DNA of 64,000 nt, from positions 1-64,000 of the forward strand of contig NZ_FSRQ01000005.1 of assembly GCF_900143185.1 (NCBI RefSeq), read 5' to 3'. This stretch comes from Chryseobacterium scophthalmum. GTDB taxonomy: Bacteria; Bacteroidota; Bacteroidia; Flavobacteriales; Weeksellaceae. The position numbers and the translations under genes are program-made. The notes under the pieces are model-generated. The model ran no database searches, had not been told where the DNA came from, and saw only the letters and a program-made list of their open reading frames with translations. How positions within the stretch are numbered: position 1 is the first letter of the stretch; the number at the start of each line of letters is the position of its first letter. This document shows, in pieces, positions 9,812 through 19,204 of the stretch.

Positions 9812-12043
9812 ATGAAAAAGCGATACGCACTTTCAATTCTTTTATTGGCAACTTTAGCCTCTAATACCTCAGCTCAAAACCTGCAAGACAGTTTAAAAAC
9901 CAAAAATATCAACGAAGTAATTATGGTTTCTTCTCGTTCACCAAAACAAATCAGCGATATTCCGGGAACAGTTTGGGTAATCGGCCAAAAGGAACTTCAG
10001 ACTCAAATTCGAGGTGGAGCCTTATTAAAAGAAGTATTAGGAAATATGATTCCGGGATTTGATTTTGGAAATCAGGGTCGAACAAACTATGCTCAAAACA
10101 TGCGTGGAAGAAATGTTTTGGTAATGATTAACGGGATTTCTATAAGCAGCACAAGAGCAACCAGCCGACAATTTGATGCGATTGATCCTTTTAACATTGA
10201 AAGAATTGAAGTCCTTTCTGGGGCATCTTCTATTTACGGGGGAGATTCTACAGGGGGAATCATCAACATTATTACAAAGAAACCAACGTCCAACAAACTG
10301 GCTTTTGAAACTTCAGTAGGTTTAAAATCAGGTTTTCACAAAGATGATTTAGATAAAAGGATTGCTCAGTCTGTAGAAGGCGGAACCGATAAAGTGAAAT
10401 TCAGATTGGGAGCAGCTTTTACACAAAACGAAGGTGCTTTTGATGCGAATGGTGACCAAATAATCACCGATGTAAAACAGGCAGATTTTCAATATAACAG
10501 ATCGATCGATCTTTTGGGAGGAATTAGTGCTAAACTGGCTCCAAACCAAGACCTGAATGTAGATTTACAATATTACAATTCAAAAGTAAGAAACAAAAAG
10601 TGGCTTTCTTTCGGACAGAATTTTGTTGGGTTCACCACAAAAAACCCTGATTTGATTAACGTTTTAGACGGAGCCGATTCTGATCTTGTTCCAAGAACGG
10701 AACGTTTTATGGCCAACCTCAATTACAATGTGCGAAATATTTGGGGTGGACAAGATTTAATTTTACAAGCTTACGGAAGACGCGAAGAAGTAGATTTCGG
10801 AGCATCGTTTGCAGAAGTTCCGAAACCACCAGCTGGAGTTGTACTTCCGGTTTTTCTTTCATCCGCAAGAGGAAATACGAATGCTTACGGAGCAAAATTG
10901 GTTTTAAATAAAAAATGGAACGCTTTCAATTTCACTTACGGAGTTGATGTGGATCTCGAAAACTTTACAGGTGACCAGGCAATTTTTAATCCACAAAAAA
11001 GTGCAGAATCAGGAGGTTTGGTGAATCAGACCGATGCTTTTGTAGGAAGATATCCCGATACAAAAACATCTGCTCTTTCAGGTTTTATTCAGGCAGATTG
11101 GAATATTACAGAAAAATTAACTTTTTCAGGAGGTGTTCGTCAACAGTTGATCAATGTAAAACTGGATGATTTTGTAGGATTTAAAGAGCAGGTTTATATG
11201 CATTTCGGTTATGGAAATTCTGCAGATGCCGTGAAAGGAGGTAAAAATAATTACGACGTTACTTTATTGAACGCCAGTTTACTGTATAAATTCAATCCTT
11301 CCTGGCAAACCTGGTTAAATTTTTCTCAGGGATTTGCCGTTCCTGATGCTGCAAAATCTTATGGTTTCGGAAAATATCAATTGAACAATAATCATTGGAA
11401 TCTACTCAACAGCATGAATATTGCCGAACAACCTTTAAGCGGAATTAAAACTGATCAGATGGAGCTTGGTTTCAGACACAACAGAACTTCCGAAGAAGGA
11501 CTTTCTGCTCAAGGATCAGTTTTCTACGCACTTTCCAACAAAACTTTGAAGATCGACAATGCAGCTTTCACCATTTCTTTGCTTGATCAAAAATTACGAA
11601 ACTATGGTTTTGAAGGGGCTTTAAGCTACAGATTTGCTCAAGGTTTAGAATTGGGAGGAAACGTTTTATTGATGCAGTCTGAAACAGAAATCGTTGATAA
11701 AGGTTGGCAAAACCAATCGGTTTACACTACAAACCCATCAAAATTTATGGTTTTTTCAGGCTGGAATGCAAAAAGTTTTTCATTAAGGCTACAAATGCAG
11801 AATTCTATGAATTACACCGATCTATCAGATATGAAAATCAATGGATACACCTTATTTGATTTAGTTGGAGATGTGAAATTAAACAAAGGAGTCATCAATT
11901 TTGGAGTACAAAATATTTTCAATAAACAGTACACTACCATTTGGGGGCAACGTTCTGTATTTTTCTACGGAGCACCTCAAAAAGCATTTGCTTATCAGGG
12001 ACGAGGAACTACATTTTCTGTAGGATATACAATAAATTATTAA
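9812..12043 (+). CDS. TonB-dependent siderophore receptor
   Basis: This is an outer-membrane beta-barrel transporter of 743 residues. It has a signal peptide (residues 1-21, ending SNTSAQ). A plug domain (about 35-165) contains the 'RGGALLKEVLGNMIPGFDFG' and 'VLVMINGISIS' type motifs and 'IERIEVLSGASSIYGGDSTGG', and a 22-strand barrel region ends in an aromatic-rich C-terminus (GYTINY). There is no N-terminal carboxypeptidase-like domain, so it is not a SusC-type receptor. As first gene of a siderophore synthesis run with a Fur-like site at its start, it most likely takes up the ferric form of the product of the following genes. Substrate assignment is inferred from context only. Confidence 0.9.
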   Translation: MKKRYALSILLLATLASNTSAQNLQDSLKTKNINEVIMVSSRSPKQISDIPGTVWVIGQKELQTQIRGGALLKEVLGNMIPGFDFGNQGRTNYAQNMRGRNVLVMINGISISSTRATSRQFDAIDPFNIERIEVLSGASSIYGGDSTGGIINIITKKPTSNKLAFETSVGLKSGFHKDDLDKRIAQSVEGGTDKVKFRLGAAFTQNEGAFDANGDQIITDVKQADFQYNRSIDLLGGISAKLAPNQDLNVDLQYYNSKVRNKKWLSFGQNFVGFTTKNPDLINVLDGADSDLVPRTERFMANLNYNVRNIWGGQDLILQAYGRREEVDFGASFAEVPKPPAGVVLPVFLSSARGNTNAYGAKLVLNKKWNAFNFTYGVDVDLENFTGDQAIFNPQKSAESGGLVNQTDAFVGRYPDTKTSALSGFIQADWNITEKLTFSGGVRQQLINVKLDDFVGFKEQVYMHFGYGNSADAVKGGKNNYDVTLLNASLLYKFNPSWQTWLNFSQGFAVPDAAKSYGFGKYQLNNNHWNLLNSMNIAEQPLSGIKTDQMELGFRHNRTSEEGLSAQGSVFYALSNKTLKIDNAAFTISLLDQKLRNYGFEGALSYRFAQGLELGGNVLLMQSETEIVDKGWQNQSVYTTNPSKFMVFSGWNAKSFSLRLQMQNSMNYTDLSDMKINGYTLFDLVGDVKLNKGVINFGVQNIFNKQYTTIWGQRSVFFYGAPQKAFAYQGRGTTFSVGYTINY

Positions 12044-12061
12044 TTATATCTGAAAGTTTTT

Positions 12062-12172
12062 AACCATTAAGATTTTATTAAGATGTTAAGTTTAATTAAG
12101 ATTAAATCATACTGATTTTACATAAGCGAAGCTGCCTTAATATTCTTAACTCCTTAATAAATCTTAATGGTT
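12062..12172. repeat. inverted repeat hairpin, TTAAGA type (copy 1)
   Basis: The left arm begins AACCATTAAGATTTTATTAA and the right arm ends with its near-complement, TTAATAAATCTTAATGGTT. The arms are made of short TTAAGA-like units and enclose about 45 bases. It fills the gap between the receptor and decarboxylase genes. A sister copy sits at 16276-16422 in the same locus. Confidence 0.8.
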
Positions 12173-12235
12173 CAATTAAAAAAAATCCTAGAAATATTAA
12201 TTAAAAAGTAAAAGAAACACCAATTCAAAATTTTT

Positions 12236-13753
12236 ATGAACACAGTTATTACCGAACAATTGGTTTCGGAAAAGGAAAGTCTTTTCCCAAATCTGGAGAA
12301 CTTATTTTGTGATATCAACATTCACGAATATCAAAATGTAATGCAAAAAGCACAGGAAAGTGTCATTGCATTTCTAGAAGACAACTGCCAACCTTTCAGC
12401 GGAGTTTCTCCAAAAGACTTGAGAAAACAATTTGAAAAAATTGATCTCAACAGTTATCCACAAAGTTATGAAGAGGTTTTCGAAGAAGTCAGAACGCTTT
12501 ATACACAACACGCCATTGCTTTTCATCATCCAAAATATGTTGCCCACCTCAATTGTCCGGTAGTTATTCCGGCGGTTGCTGCGGAAATGTTAATAAGTTC
12601 GATCAACTCTTCTCTTGATACTTGGGATCAAAGTGCAGGTGGAACTTTAATGGAGCAAAAACTAATCGAATGGACCTGCAACGAAATCGGTTACGGAAAA
12701 AACTCAGATGGAATTTTTACAAGTGGAGGTTCTCAAAGTAACTTGATGGGAATGCTTTTGGCGAGAGATCATTATTCGATCAAACATTTTAATCACAACA
12801 TTAAAAAAGACGGATTACCCAAAAACGCTCATCGTTTCAGGATCTTTGTTTCGGAAGCAGCCCATTTCAGTATTCAGAAAAGTGCTTCTATTTTAGGATT
12901 GGGCGAACAAGCCGTTATTAAAATTAAAACCGACCGGTCCTTTAAAATGAACAGTATTTTGTTGGAAGATGCCATTCAAAAAGAGATAGAAAACGGAAAT
13001 ATTCCTATCGCCGTAGTTGCAACAGCAGGAACCACAGATTTTGGAAACATTGATCCATTGGTGAATATTTCAGCCATTGCAAAAAAATACGGAATGTGGT
13101 TTCACGTAGATGCAGCTTATGGTTGCGGATTACTTTTAACCGAAAAATACCGCCATTTAATTAATGGAATTGAAAATGCAGATTCTGTAACCGTTGATTA
13201 TCACAAATCCTTCTTTCAGCCTGTAAGCAGCAGCGGATTTTTGGTGAAAGACAGAAACTATTTTACATTAATTACCCATTATGCCGATTATTTGAATCCA
13301 AAAGATCACGATGAAAATGAAATTCCGAATCAGGTTAATAAATCGATTCAGACGACAAGAAGATTCGATGCGTTGAAACTTTGGTTTACTTTAAGAATTA
13401 TCGGAAAAAAAGGTCTCGGAAATTATATTGAAAGAATTATTTCCACAGCAAAAGAAACCGCAATTCTTCTTGAAAATGATCCACATTTTGAATTGTTGAA
13501 CCGTTCTGATATTTCGGCTTTGGTTTTCCGATATTCGGCAAATCCTTTCAAAACTTTTGATCTGAGCAGAATCAATACGTACATCAAATCACAACTTTAT
13601 AAAAACGGAAACGCTCTCGTTGCAGGAACAAAAGTAAACGGACAGTTTTACTTAAAATTTACTATTCTCAATCCTTTAACAACGGTTGAAGACATCAAAT
13701 CAATCTTAATCACAATAAAAAAATACGGAAATGAATACATTGAAGTTAACTAA
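12236..13753 (+). CDS. PLP-dependent group II decarboxylase, probably lysine decarboxylase for siderophore synthesis
   Basis: The protein has 505 residues and a fold type I PLP domain. The cofactor lysine lies in 'VDYHKSFFQP' (about residue 322). The PLP-ring aspartate lies in 'FHVDAAYGCG' (about 293), and 'TSGGSQSNLMGMLLARD' near residue 162 contacts the phosphate. This matches the DesA and diaminobutyrate/glutamate decarboxylase branch. In NIS siderophore clusters this enzyme turns lysine into cadaverine (or an analogous diamine), the substrate of the downstream N-hydroxylase. The gene overlaps the next one by 23 bases, which implies coupled translation. Whether the substrate is lysine, ornithine or 2,4-diaminobutyrate cannot be read from the sequence by eye. 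Confidence 0.85.
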   Translation: MNTVITEQLVSEKESLFPNLENLFCDINIHEYQNVMQKAQESVIAFLEDNCQPFSGVSPKDLRKQFEKIDLNSYPQSYEEVFEEVRTLYTQHAIAFHHPKYVAHLNCPVVIPAVAAEMLISSINSSLDTWDQSAGGTLMEQKLIEWTCNEIGYGKNSDGIFTSGGSQSNLMGMLLARDHYSIKHFNHNIKKDGLPKNAHRFRIFVSEAAHFSIQKSASILGLGEQAVIKIKTDRSFKMNSILLEDAIQKEIENGNIPIAVVATAGTTDFGNIDPLVNISAIAKKYGMWFHVDAAYGCGLLLTEKYRHLINGIENADSVTVDYHKSFFQPVSSSGFLVKDRNYFTLITHYADYLNPKDHDENEIPNQVNKSIQTTRRFDALKLWFTLRIIGKKGLGNYIERIISTAKETAILLENDPHFELLNRSDISALVFRYSANPFKTFDLSRINTYIKSQLYKNGNALVAGTKVNGQFYLKFTILNPLTTVEDIKSILITIKKYGNEYIEVN

Positions 13754-16151
13754 TCAACAATACGCAGAAAAGATCAATTACACGGCTCTCATCAATTGCT
13801 ACATGAGAGAATTTACCAACTGGAGCCGTTATTTGGGAATCCCGAAATATGACATTGCCGTTGCTCAAAACATAAGAAAAACGCCAACAGATCTACACAT
13901 CAGAATCGATTTTTCTTCGATAGGATGTGACGTTTATATTCCTGTTACTTATTTTTCTGAGACAGGAAGACATCTTTTTGATTTTCCGGTTTTGAGAAGA
14001 GTTTTAGAAACAGACGAAGTTTCAGAAATTGACATTTACGGTTTTATGACGCTTATCGCAGAATATTCAAGAGGAATTCACTCAGATATTGATGCTTCTA
14101 CGGTTTTGAAAAGATTAAATAATAGTATTGAAAATCTTACGACTTATTTAGATCATTTAGTTGAAAATAATAAGTCGGTAAATGATTTGGAAATGTCATT
14201 CATCGAGGCTGAACAGTCACTCGTCTTAGGACATATTTTACATCCCGTTCCAAAATCGAAGCAAGGTTTTAACCAGGAAGATTTGTTGAAATATTCTCCG
14301 GAAACTTCAGGACAGTTTCAGTTGTTTTACTTTTTGATCAACCCTGAAAATGTGATTGAAAAAAATGCAGACGGAAAGTTAGTAACTAAAGAATTAGGTG
14401 AAAAAATATATCCGCTTTTAAATTCTGAACATAAAAAATTATGGGATGAGTTTCCGGATTATCAAATTGTTCCGATGCATCCTTGGGAAGCCGAATATTT
14501 GCTGGTTCAGGAAGATGTTCAGATCATGCAGGAGCAGGGAATTTTGTTTGCTTTAGGTCATTATGGAGAATTTTTCACTCCTACTTCATCGGTAAGAACA
14601 GTTTACAGCGAGAACAGTAAATGGATGTATAAATTTTCTCTTCACGTAAAAATTACTAACTCTGAAAGAATTAATCTTTACCCTGAACTTCATCGTGGTC
14701 ACGACATTAGTCAGTTATTAAAAACAGATTGGGGGAAAAATCTACAAAAAGATTATCCTGAGATTGATTTTATGGTTGATCCAGCTTTTATTGCGGTAAA
14801 ATTTAACGATAAAGTCATTAATGGTTTTAATATCAGCATAAGAAGAAATCCGTTTCAGGGTGAAGATAAAACTAAAAATGTAACCCTTTTGGCAGCTCTT
14901 TGTCAGGACGGAATCTTTGGTCAACCTTCAAGATTGCAAAATATTATTGTCAACACCGCAAGAAATCTTGATTTATCTGTAGAACAAGTCGCTTTAGATT
15001 GGTTCAAACAATATCTTCACATCTGTGTAAGACCGATTGTCGGGATTTTGAATAAATATGGTTTAGCATGTGAATTCCACCAGCAAAACGTAATGATAGA
15101 AATTGATAAGAAAGGTTTCCCAGCAAAAATTTATTTCAGAGACAACCAAGGATTTTTCTTTAGAGAAGGCAGAAAAGAATTGGTTTCAAATGCACTTCCG
15201 GGAATTGCCGATGAAAGCCAGTCGATTATTGATGAAGAATCTTTAGCTCCGAAATACACGTATTATTTGGTAACGAATAATATTTTAGGAGTGGTGAATG
15301 CTTTAGGTTGTAACCAATTAGCGGATGAAAGAAAACTGATCGATCTGGTTTATAAATCATTTAAAGAACTTGAAAATGAAGACGAAACAGGATTGGTAGA
15401 TTACATCATCAACAAAAGAAGTTGGTACACGAAAGGAAATTTAATTACAAGTTTACAAAATATCAACGAAGCAGACGAAAATCTTGAATACCCAGCTGTT
15501 TTTCTTGATACACCAAACCCTTTAAACAAATATTTCTTTTCGAATAAATTAATCAAGCCTGAAACTAAAGAGGTCGTTTATTCAAGATATTTTGAAGAAG
15601 AAAATGTAAACATAAGCATTCGTCCTTTCGATATTGAAAATGATTTTGAAATGATTCACGAATGGTTCAATAGGGAACATGCAAAACCTTTCTGGAAAAT
15701 GGATGGTCCGAAAAGAGATTTAGAACTTTGGTTCAGAACTATTCTTCCAAGTGACGAGCAACACAGTTTTATCGGTTACGTAAATGATGTTCCGCAATTC
15801 AGCTTTGAGCCTTATTGGCCGATGCGAGATGTTGTGGGAGCTTATTATGACGCTCATCCTACAGATTATGGAACGCACTTTTTTGTTGCGGAAACTCAGA
15901 AAGATAAAAAGTTTTCTTTCCAATCTTTTCAGGTTGCTTTAGATTATATTTTCATGCTTCCTGAAGTTGGGAAATGTATCGGTGAAGCTTCTGTTGACGC
16001 AGTTCCGACAGATAGAATTATTACAAAATTGGGCTACACTCGTGAAGGTGTGATTGAAATGCCTCATAAAACCGCTTACCTGACTTTCTGTACGCGTGAA
16101 GGATATTGGGAAAAATGCCCGGAAAGTAGACTGGAAGCGAAAAATGTATAA
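13731..16151 (+). CDS. fused NIS siderophore synthetase (IucA/IucC family) and N-hydroxyamine acyltransferase
   Basis: This 806-residue protein has two catalytic parts. Residues 1 to about 610 form an IucA/IucC synthetase with the usual landmarks: 'GHILHPVPKSKQGF' near 165, 'PMHPWEAEYL' near 248, 'TPTSSVRTVYSENSKWMYK' near 285, and 'EFHQQNVMIEI' near 450, followed by the FhuF-like C-lobe. This part would condense carboxylates with hydroxylated amines using ATP. Residues from about 620 to 806 are a GNAT domain of the IucB/AlcB/DesC kind ('ISIRPFDIENDFEMIHEWFN' and 'GKCIGEASVDAVPTDRII'), which would acylate the N-hydroxydiamine. In many bacteria these are two genes, so the fusion is notable. 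The product is likely a desferrioxamine- or bisucaberin-like hydroxamate, by inference only. Confidence 0.9.
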   Translation: MNTLKLTNQQYAEKINYTALINCYMREFTNWSRYLGIPKYDIAVAQNIRKTPTDLHIRIDFSSIGCDVYIPVTYFSETGRHLFDFPVLRRVLETDEVSEIDIYGFMTLIAEYSRGIHSDIDASTVLKRLNNSIENLTTYLDHLVENNKSVNDLEMSFIEAEQSLVLGHILHPVPKSKQGFNQEDLLKYSPETSGQFQLFYFLINPENVIEKNADGKLVTKELGEKIYPLLNSEHKKLWDEFPDYQIVPMHPWEAEYLLVQEDVQIMQEQGILFALGHYGEFFTPTSSVRTVYSENSKWMYKFSLHVKITNSERINLYPELHRGHDISQLLKTDWGKNLQKDYPEIDFMVDPAFIAVKFNDKVINGFNISIRRNPFQGEDKTKNVTLLAALCQDGIFGQPSRLQNIIVNTARNLDLSVEQVALDWFKQYLHICVRPIVGILNKYGLACEFHQQNVMIEIDKKGFPAKIYFRDNQGFFFREGRKELVSNALPGIADESQSIIDEESLAPKYTYYLVTNNILGVVNALGCNQLADERKLIDLVYKSFKELENEDETGLVDYIINKRSWYTKGNLITSLQNINEADENLEYPAVFLDTPNPLNKYFFSNKLIKPETKEVVYSRYFEEENVNISIRPFDIENDFEMIHEWFNREHAKPFWKMDGPKRDLELWFRTILPSDEQHSFIGYVNDVPQFSFEPYWPMRDVVGAYYDAHPTDYGTHFFVAETQKDKKFSFQSFQVALDYIFMLPEVGKCIGEASVDAVPTDRIITKLGYTREGVIEMPHKTAYLTFCTREGYWEKCPESRLEAKNV

Positions 16152-16451
16152 AATATAAACAGCTAGTTTGTTATTGACTACGTCGAATCTTCGATTTCTG
16201 AAAAGAATCTAAACAATATATTTAATTCGAGTTGAGATTCCTACGGAATGACAAATATTGCTTAATTAAAATTTCAACCATTAAGATTTTATTAAGATGT
16301 TAAGATTATTAAGAGATTTCTCCTTCGTCGAAATGACATGCGCACTGTCATTCTGAATGGAGCAAAGCGAAATGAAGAATCTAACTTAAATTCCTTAACT
16401 CCTTAATAGAAACTTAATGGTTCAATAAAATAATTTCAAAAAACAAAAACA
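16152..16451. other. intergenic region inside the siderophore locus, filled with repeats
   Basis: These 300 bases without a gene contain a degenerate palindromic stretch at 16180-16255 (including GAGATTCCTACGGAATGACA), then the TTAAGA-type hairpin copy 2. No promoter motif is evident. Confidence 0.55.
16276..16422. repeat. inverted repeat hairpin, TTAAGA type (copy 2) with central module
   Basis: The arms match copy 1 at 12062-12172: AACCATTAAGATTTTATTAA on the left and CCTTAAT...CTTAATGGTT on the right. The loop carries TGTCATTCTGAATGGAGCAA followed by AGCGAAATGAAGAATCT. This is a reverse-complement relative of the module in the paa spacer hairpins (GAGATTCTTCGCTTTGCTCA). The element therefore appears modular. 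Confidence 0.8.
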
Positions 16452-17765
16452 TTGGAAAACAACAAAATATACGACATCATCGGGATCGGAATTGGTCCTT
16501 TTAATCTTGGATTGGCAGCACTTTTAGAACCTGTGGAATCTATCGATTCACTTTTTTTAGATCAGGCAAAAGGCTTCGATTGGCATCCCGGTTTGATGCT
16601 TGACAATGCTACTTTACAAGTCCCTTTTATGGCAGATTTGGTGACGATGGCAGATCCGAAAAGCAAATATAGCTTTCTGAATTTCTTAAAGGAAACTGAC
16701 CGTTTGTACAAATTTTTCATTAGAGAAGATTTCTTTATTTTAAGAAAAGAATACAATCTGTATTGTCAATGGGCAGCCAATCAATTGGAAAATTGCCTTT
16801 TCGGAAAAAAAGTTGAAAACATTACATTTGACGAAACTCAGAAAATTTATATCATTGAAGTTTTAGATTTAAAAAATAATGATGTCACAAAATATTATAC
16901 AACCAAACTCTCTTTAGGAACAGGAACTCAGCCCAAGTTACCTGAATTTATGAAAGATAAAAACTATCCGAACGTTATTCATACTTCAGAATATTTGAAT
17001 CACAAAGAAGAAATTTTAAATTCAAAATCGGTTTCTATTATCGGTTCCGGGCAAAGTGCTGCTGAAATTTTTCAGCATCTTCTTCCGGAAACAGATGATA
17101 ATTTATTCATGAGTTGGTTTACAAGACCTGACCGTTTTTTCCCGATGGAATATTCGAAACTGACATTGGAATTGACTTCGCCGGAATATGTTGACCATTT
17201 TTATCAGATGCCTTCCAATCAGCGGAAAAATATTTTAGCGAAACAACATCCGCTTTACAAGGGAATTAATTTTGACCTCATCAACGATATTTTTGATACG
17301 ATGTACGAAATGAGTGTTGGAAATGTTCCTCTACATGTAGAATTAAAACCAAGTTGCCAACTGGATAATATTTCTCCTGAAGGAAATTCTTATGTCTTAA
17401 ATTTCACTCATATTCAGGATGAGGCCACTTTCACTCACAATTCAGATTATGTGATCTTGGCAACAGGATATACCTATAACGAACCGAAATTCTTGAAAGG
17501 AATCGAAAATCAAATTCAAAGAAACGAAGATGGTTTGTTTGATGTAAGTCGATATTACACCATCGATAATGAAGAAAACATTTTTGTACAAAATGCAGAG
17601 CTTCACACGCACGGTTTCGTCACTCCGGATTTGGGAATGTGTGCTTACAGAAATGCGATTATCATTAATTCTATCGCCGGAAAAGAAATTTATAAAGTTG
17701 AAAAACGCATTGCCTTTCAGCAATTCAATACATCGAAAGAATGGATCGCAAAACATTCATCTTAA
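16452..17765 (+). CDS. lysine/ornithine N-monooxygenase family protein, diamine N-hydroxylase
   Basis: This 437-residue flavoprotein belongs to the SidA/IucD/PvdA/DesB family, which N-hydroxylates an amine using FAD, NADPH and O2. Seen features are an FAD-binding site 'GIGIGPFNLGLAALLEP' (residues 12-28), the family signature 'LMLDNATLQVPFMADLVTMA' near 49, an NADPH-binding site 'SIIGSGQSAAEIFQHLLPE' near 196, and 'YVILATGYTYNEP' near 333. The start codon is TTG; no in-frame ATG lies upstream in the repeat-rich spacer. It would act on the diamine made by the decarboxylase. The last 25 bases overlap the exporter gene, so the two are co-translated. Confidence 0.9.
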   Translation: MENNKIYDIIGIGIGPFNLGLAALLEPVESIDSLFLDQAKGFDWHPGLMLDNATLQVPFMADLVTMADPKSKYSFLNFLKETDRLYKFFIREDFFILRKEYNLYCQWAANQLENCLFGKKVENITFDETQKIYIIEVLDLKNNDVTKYYTTKLSLGTGTQPKLPEFMKDKNYPNVIHTSEYLNHKEEILNSKSVSIIGSGQSAAEIFQHLLPETDDNLFMSWFTRPDRFFPMEYSKLTLELTSPEYVDHFYQMPSNQRKNILAKQHPLYKGINFDLINDIFDTMYEMSVGNVPLHVELKPSCQLDNISPEGNSYVLNFTHIQDEATFTHNSDYVILATGYTYNEPKFLKGIENQIQRNEDGLFDVSRYYTIDNEENIFVQNAELHTHGFVTPDLGMCAYRNAIIINSIAGKEIYKVEKRIAFQQFNTSKEWIAKHSS

Positions 17766-19084
17766 AAGGTGACTTAAAAAAGGTCATGTGGGAAACTTCA
17801 TGGCCTGCCGTTGCAGCGATCGTTTTATACGGGATCAATAATTTCCTGGACGCTATTTTCGTTGGATATTTAATTAATACAAAAGCTCTTGCTGCCGTAG
17901 GAATGGCTTTTCCGTTGTCGCAAATTGTTTTAGGGTTTGGAAGATTGGTAGGAATTGGCGCAGGTGCAGCAGTAAGTATTTGGATTGGCGAAAACAGACA
18001 GGATAAATTATATAAACTGTTTGGAAGCTTCAATTTTCTATGTATATTTTTCTCATTAATTTGTACAGTTCCGGCTTATATTTTTGCGAATGAACTGATG
18101 GCAATGATGGGTGCAAAAGGAGAGTTACAAGCTATTGCAGTTGAATATTTTCGAGTTACGCTGATTGGAACTATTTTCTGGATCTACGGTTTAGCTTTAA
18201 ATATGTTAATTCGGGCAGAAGGAAAAATGAAAACCGCTGCTGTGATGATTGCAATCGGATTAGTCATCGATATTATTTTAAAACCAATTTTTATTTCAAC
18301 TTTCGGGATGGGCGTTTCCGGCGCAGCTTGGGCAACCAATTGCGGAATGCTGATTTATTCGTTACTTGGATTTTATTATTACGCTAAAGGAAAAAGTTCT
18401 TTCAAGACCAATTGGAAATCGGTTTCTTATCATCCTGAAATTGGAAAAAGGATTTTAAAATTAGGACTTCCCGAAATGATTTTATCCGTAATGGGAGTTG
18501 TACAGAGTATTATTATTTTTAATGCGATTGCTTCTTACGGAACGGAAGATGACATTTCTTTCTTCACCGTTTTGAATCGGTTTTTCCTGTTTTTATTAAC
18601 TCCTTTATTTGGATTGATGCGAGGTTTACAGCCTGTTGTAGGAATTAATTTCGGAGCCGGACAATTTGAAAGAGCAAGGCAATTTTTAAAAACCTATATT
18701 TTAGCAGGAGTTGCGATACTTTCGCCTTTCTTTTTGATGGCAATGATTTTTCCGGAACAATTAATCGGATTAATGCTTCCGGGATATATAGTAAACACAA
18801 GTCAGATTCAGGATTTCAGATTGTTTTTCTCTGTACTTCCGCTATTACCAATTACTGTTTTGGCACTATCCTATTATCCTGCAGTAAACGATAGTAAAAA
18901 AGCAAGTTTCCTTGTTTTTTTACGACAGTTGATTCTTTATATTCCATTAATGCTTATTCTTCCTTATTATTTTGGAGTGAAAAGTATTTATTGGGGAAGC
19001 GCTTTGATAGAAGTAATTGTGGGAGTGACTACGTTTATTATATTAAGGAAAGGTATTGCTAAACCAAAGATGCAACTTACGTAA
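17741..19084 (+). CDS. MATE family efflux transporter, probable siderophore exporter
   Basis: This 447-residue inner-membrane protein has about 12 hydrophobic segments in two related halves. It has MATE-type features near the first helices ('TSWPAVAAIVLYGINNFLDAIFVG') and 'GRLVGIGAGAAVSIWIGENR' near residue 70, and the matching second-half stretch 'RGLQPVVGINFGAGQFERAR' near 297. It overlaps the N-hydroxylase gene and is followed at once by a strong bidirectional terminator, so it closes the siderophore run. Export of the siderophore is inferred from position; MATE proteins also export drugs. Confidence 0.85.
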   Translation: MDRKTFILKGDLKKVMWETSWPAVAAIVLYGINNFLDAIFVGYLINTKALAAVGMAFPLSQIVLGFGRLVGIGAGAAVSIWIGENRQDKLYKLFGSFNFLCIFFSLICTVPAYIFANELMAMMGAKGELQAIAVEYFRVTLIGTIFWIYGLALNMLIRAEGKMKTAAVMIAIGLVIDIILKPIFISTFGMGVSGAAWATNCGMLIYSLLGFYYYAKGKSSFKTNWKSVSYHPEIGKRILKLGLPEMILSVMGVVQSIIIFNAIASYGTEDDISFFTVLNRFFLFLLTPLFGLMRGLQPVVGINFGAGQFERARQFLKTYILAGVAILSPFFLMAMIFPEQLIGLMLPGYIVNTSQIQDFRLFFSVLPLLPITVLALSYYPAVNDSKKASFLVFLRQLILYIPLMLILPYYFGVKSIYWGSALIEVIVGVTTFIILRKGIAKPKMQLT

Positions 19085-19090
19085 AAACAA

Positions 19091-19129
19091 AAGTTGGGCA
19101 GAATTCTACGAATTCTGCCCAACTTTTTA
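19091..19129. terminator. bidirectional terminator between siderophore locus and maeB
   Basis: A perfect 16-base-pair stem, AAGTTGGGCAGAATTC and its complement with a 3-base loop, is followed by T5 on the plus strand and preceded by A-rich DNA. It begins 7 bases after the MATE stop codon. The maeB stop faces it from the other side. Confidence 0.9.
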
Positions 19130-19147
19130 TTGATTTACATTTTTGAT

Positions 19148-19194
19148 GGATAGGATTTTATCCTATCCTTTATTAAGTCGTCCCTTAGGGACTT
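19148..19194. repeat. pair of short palindromes, REP-like
   Basis: GGATAGGATTTTATCCTATCC is one palindrome and AAGTCGTCCCTTAGGGACTT the next, linked by TTTATTA. The link resembles the tail after the palindrome at 229-258, so they may belong to the same broad REP class. Confidence 0.5.
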
Positions 19195-19204
19195 CAATCA
19201 AAAA

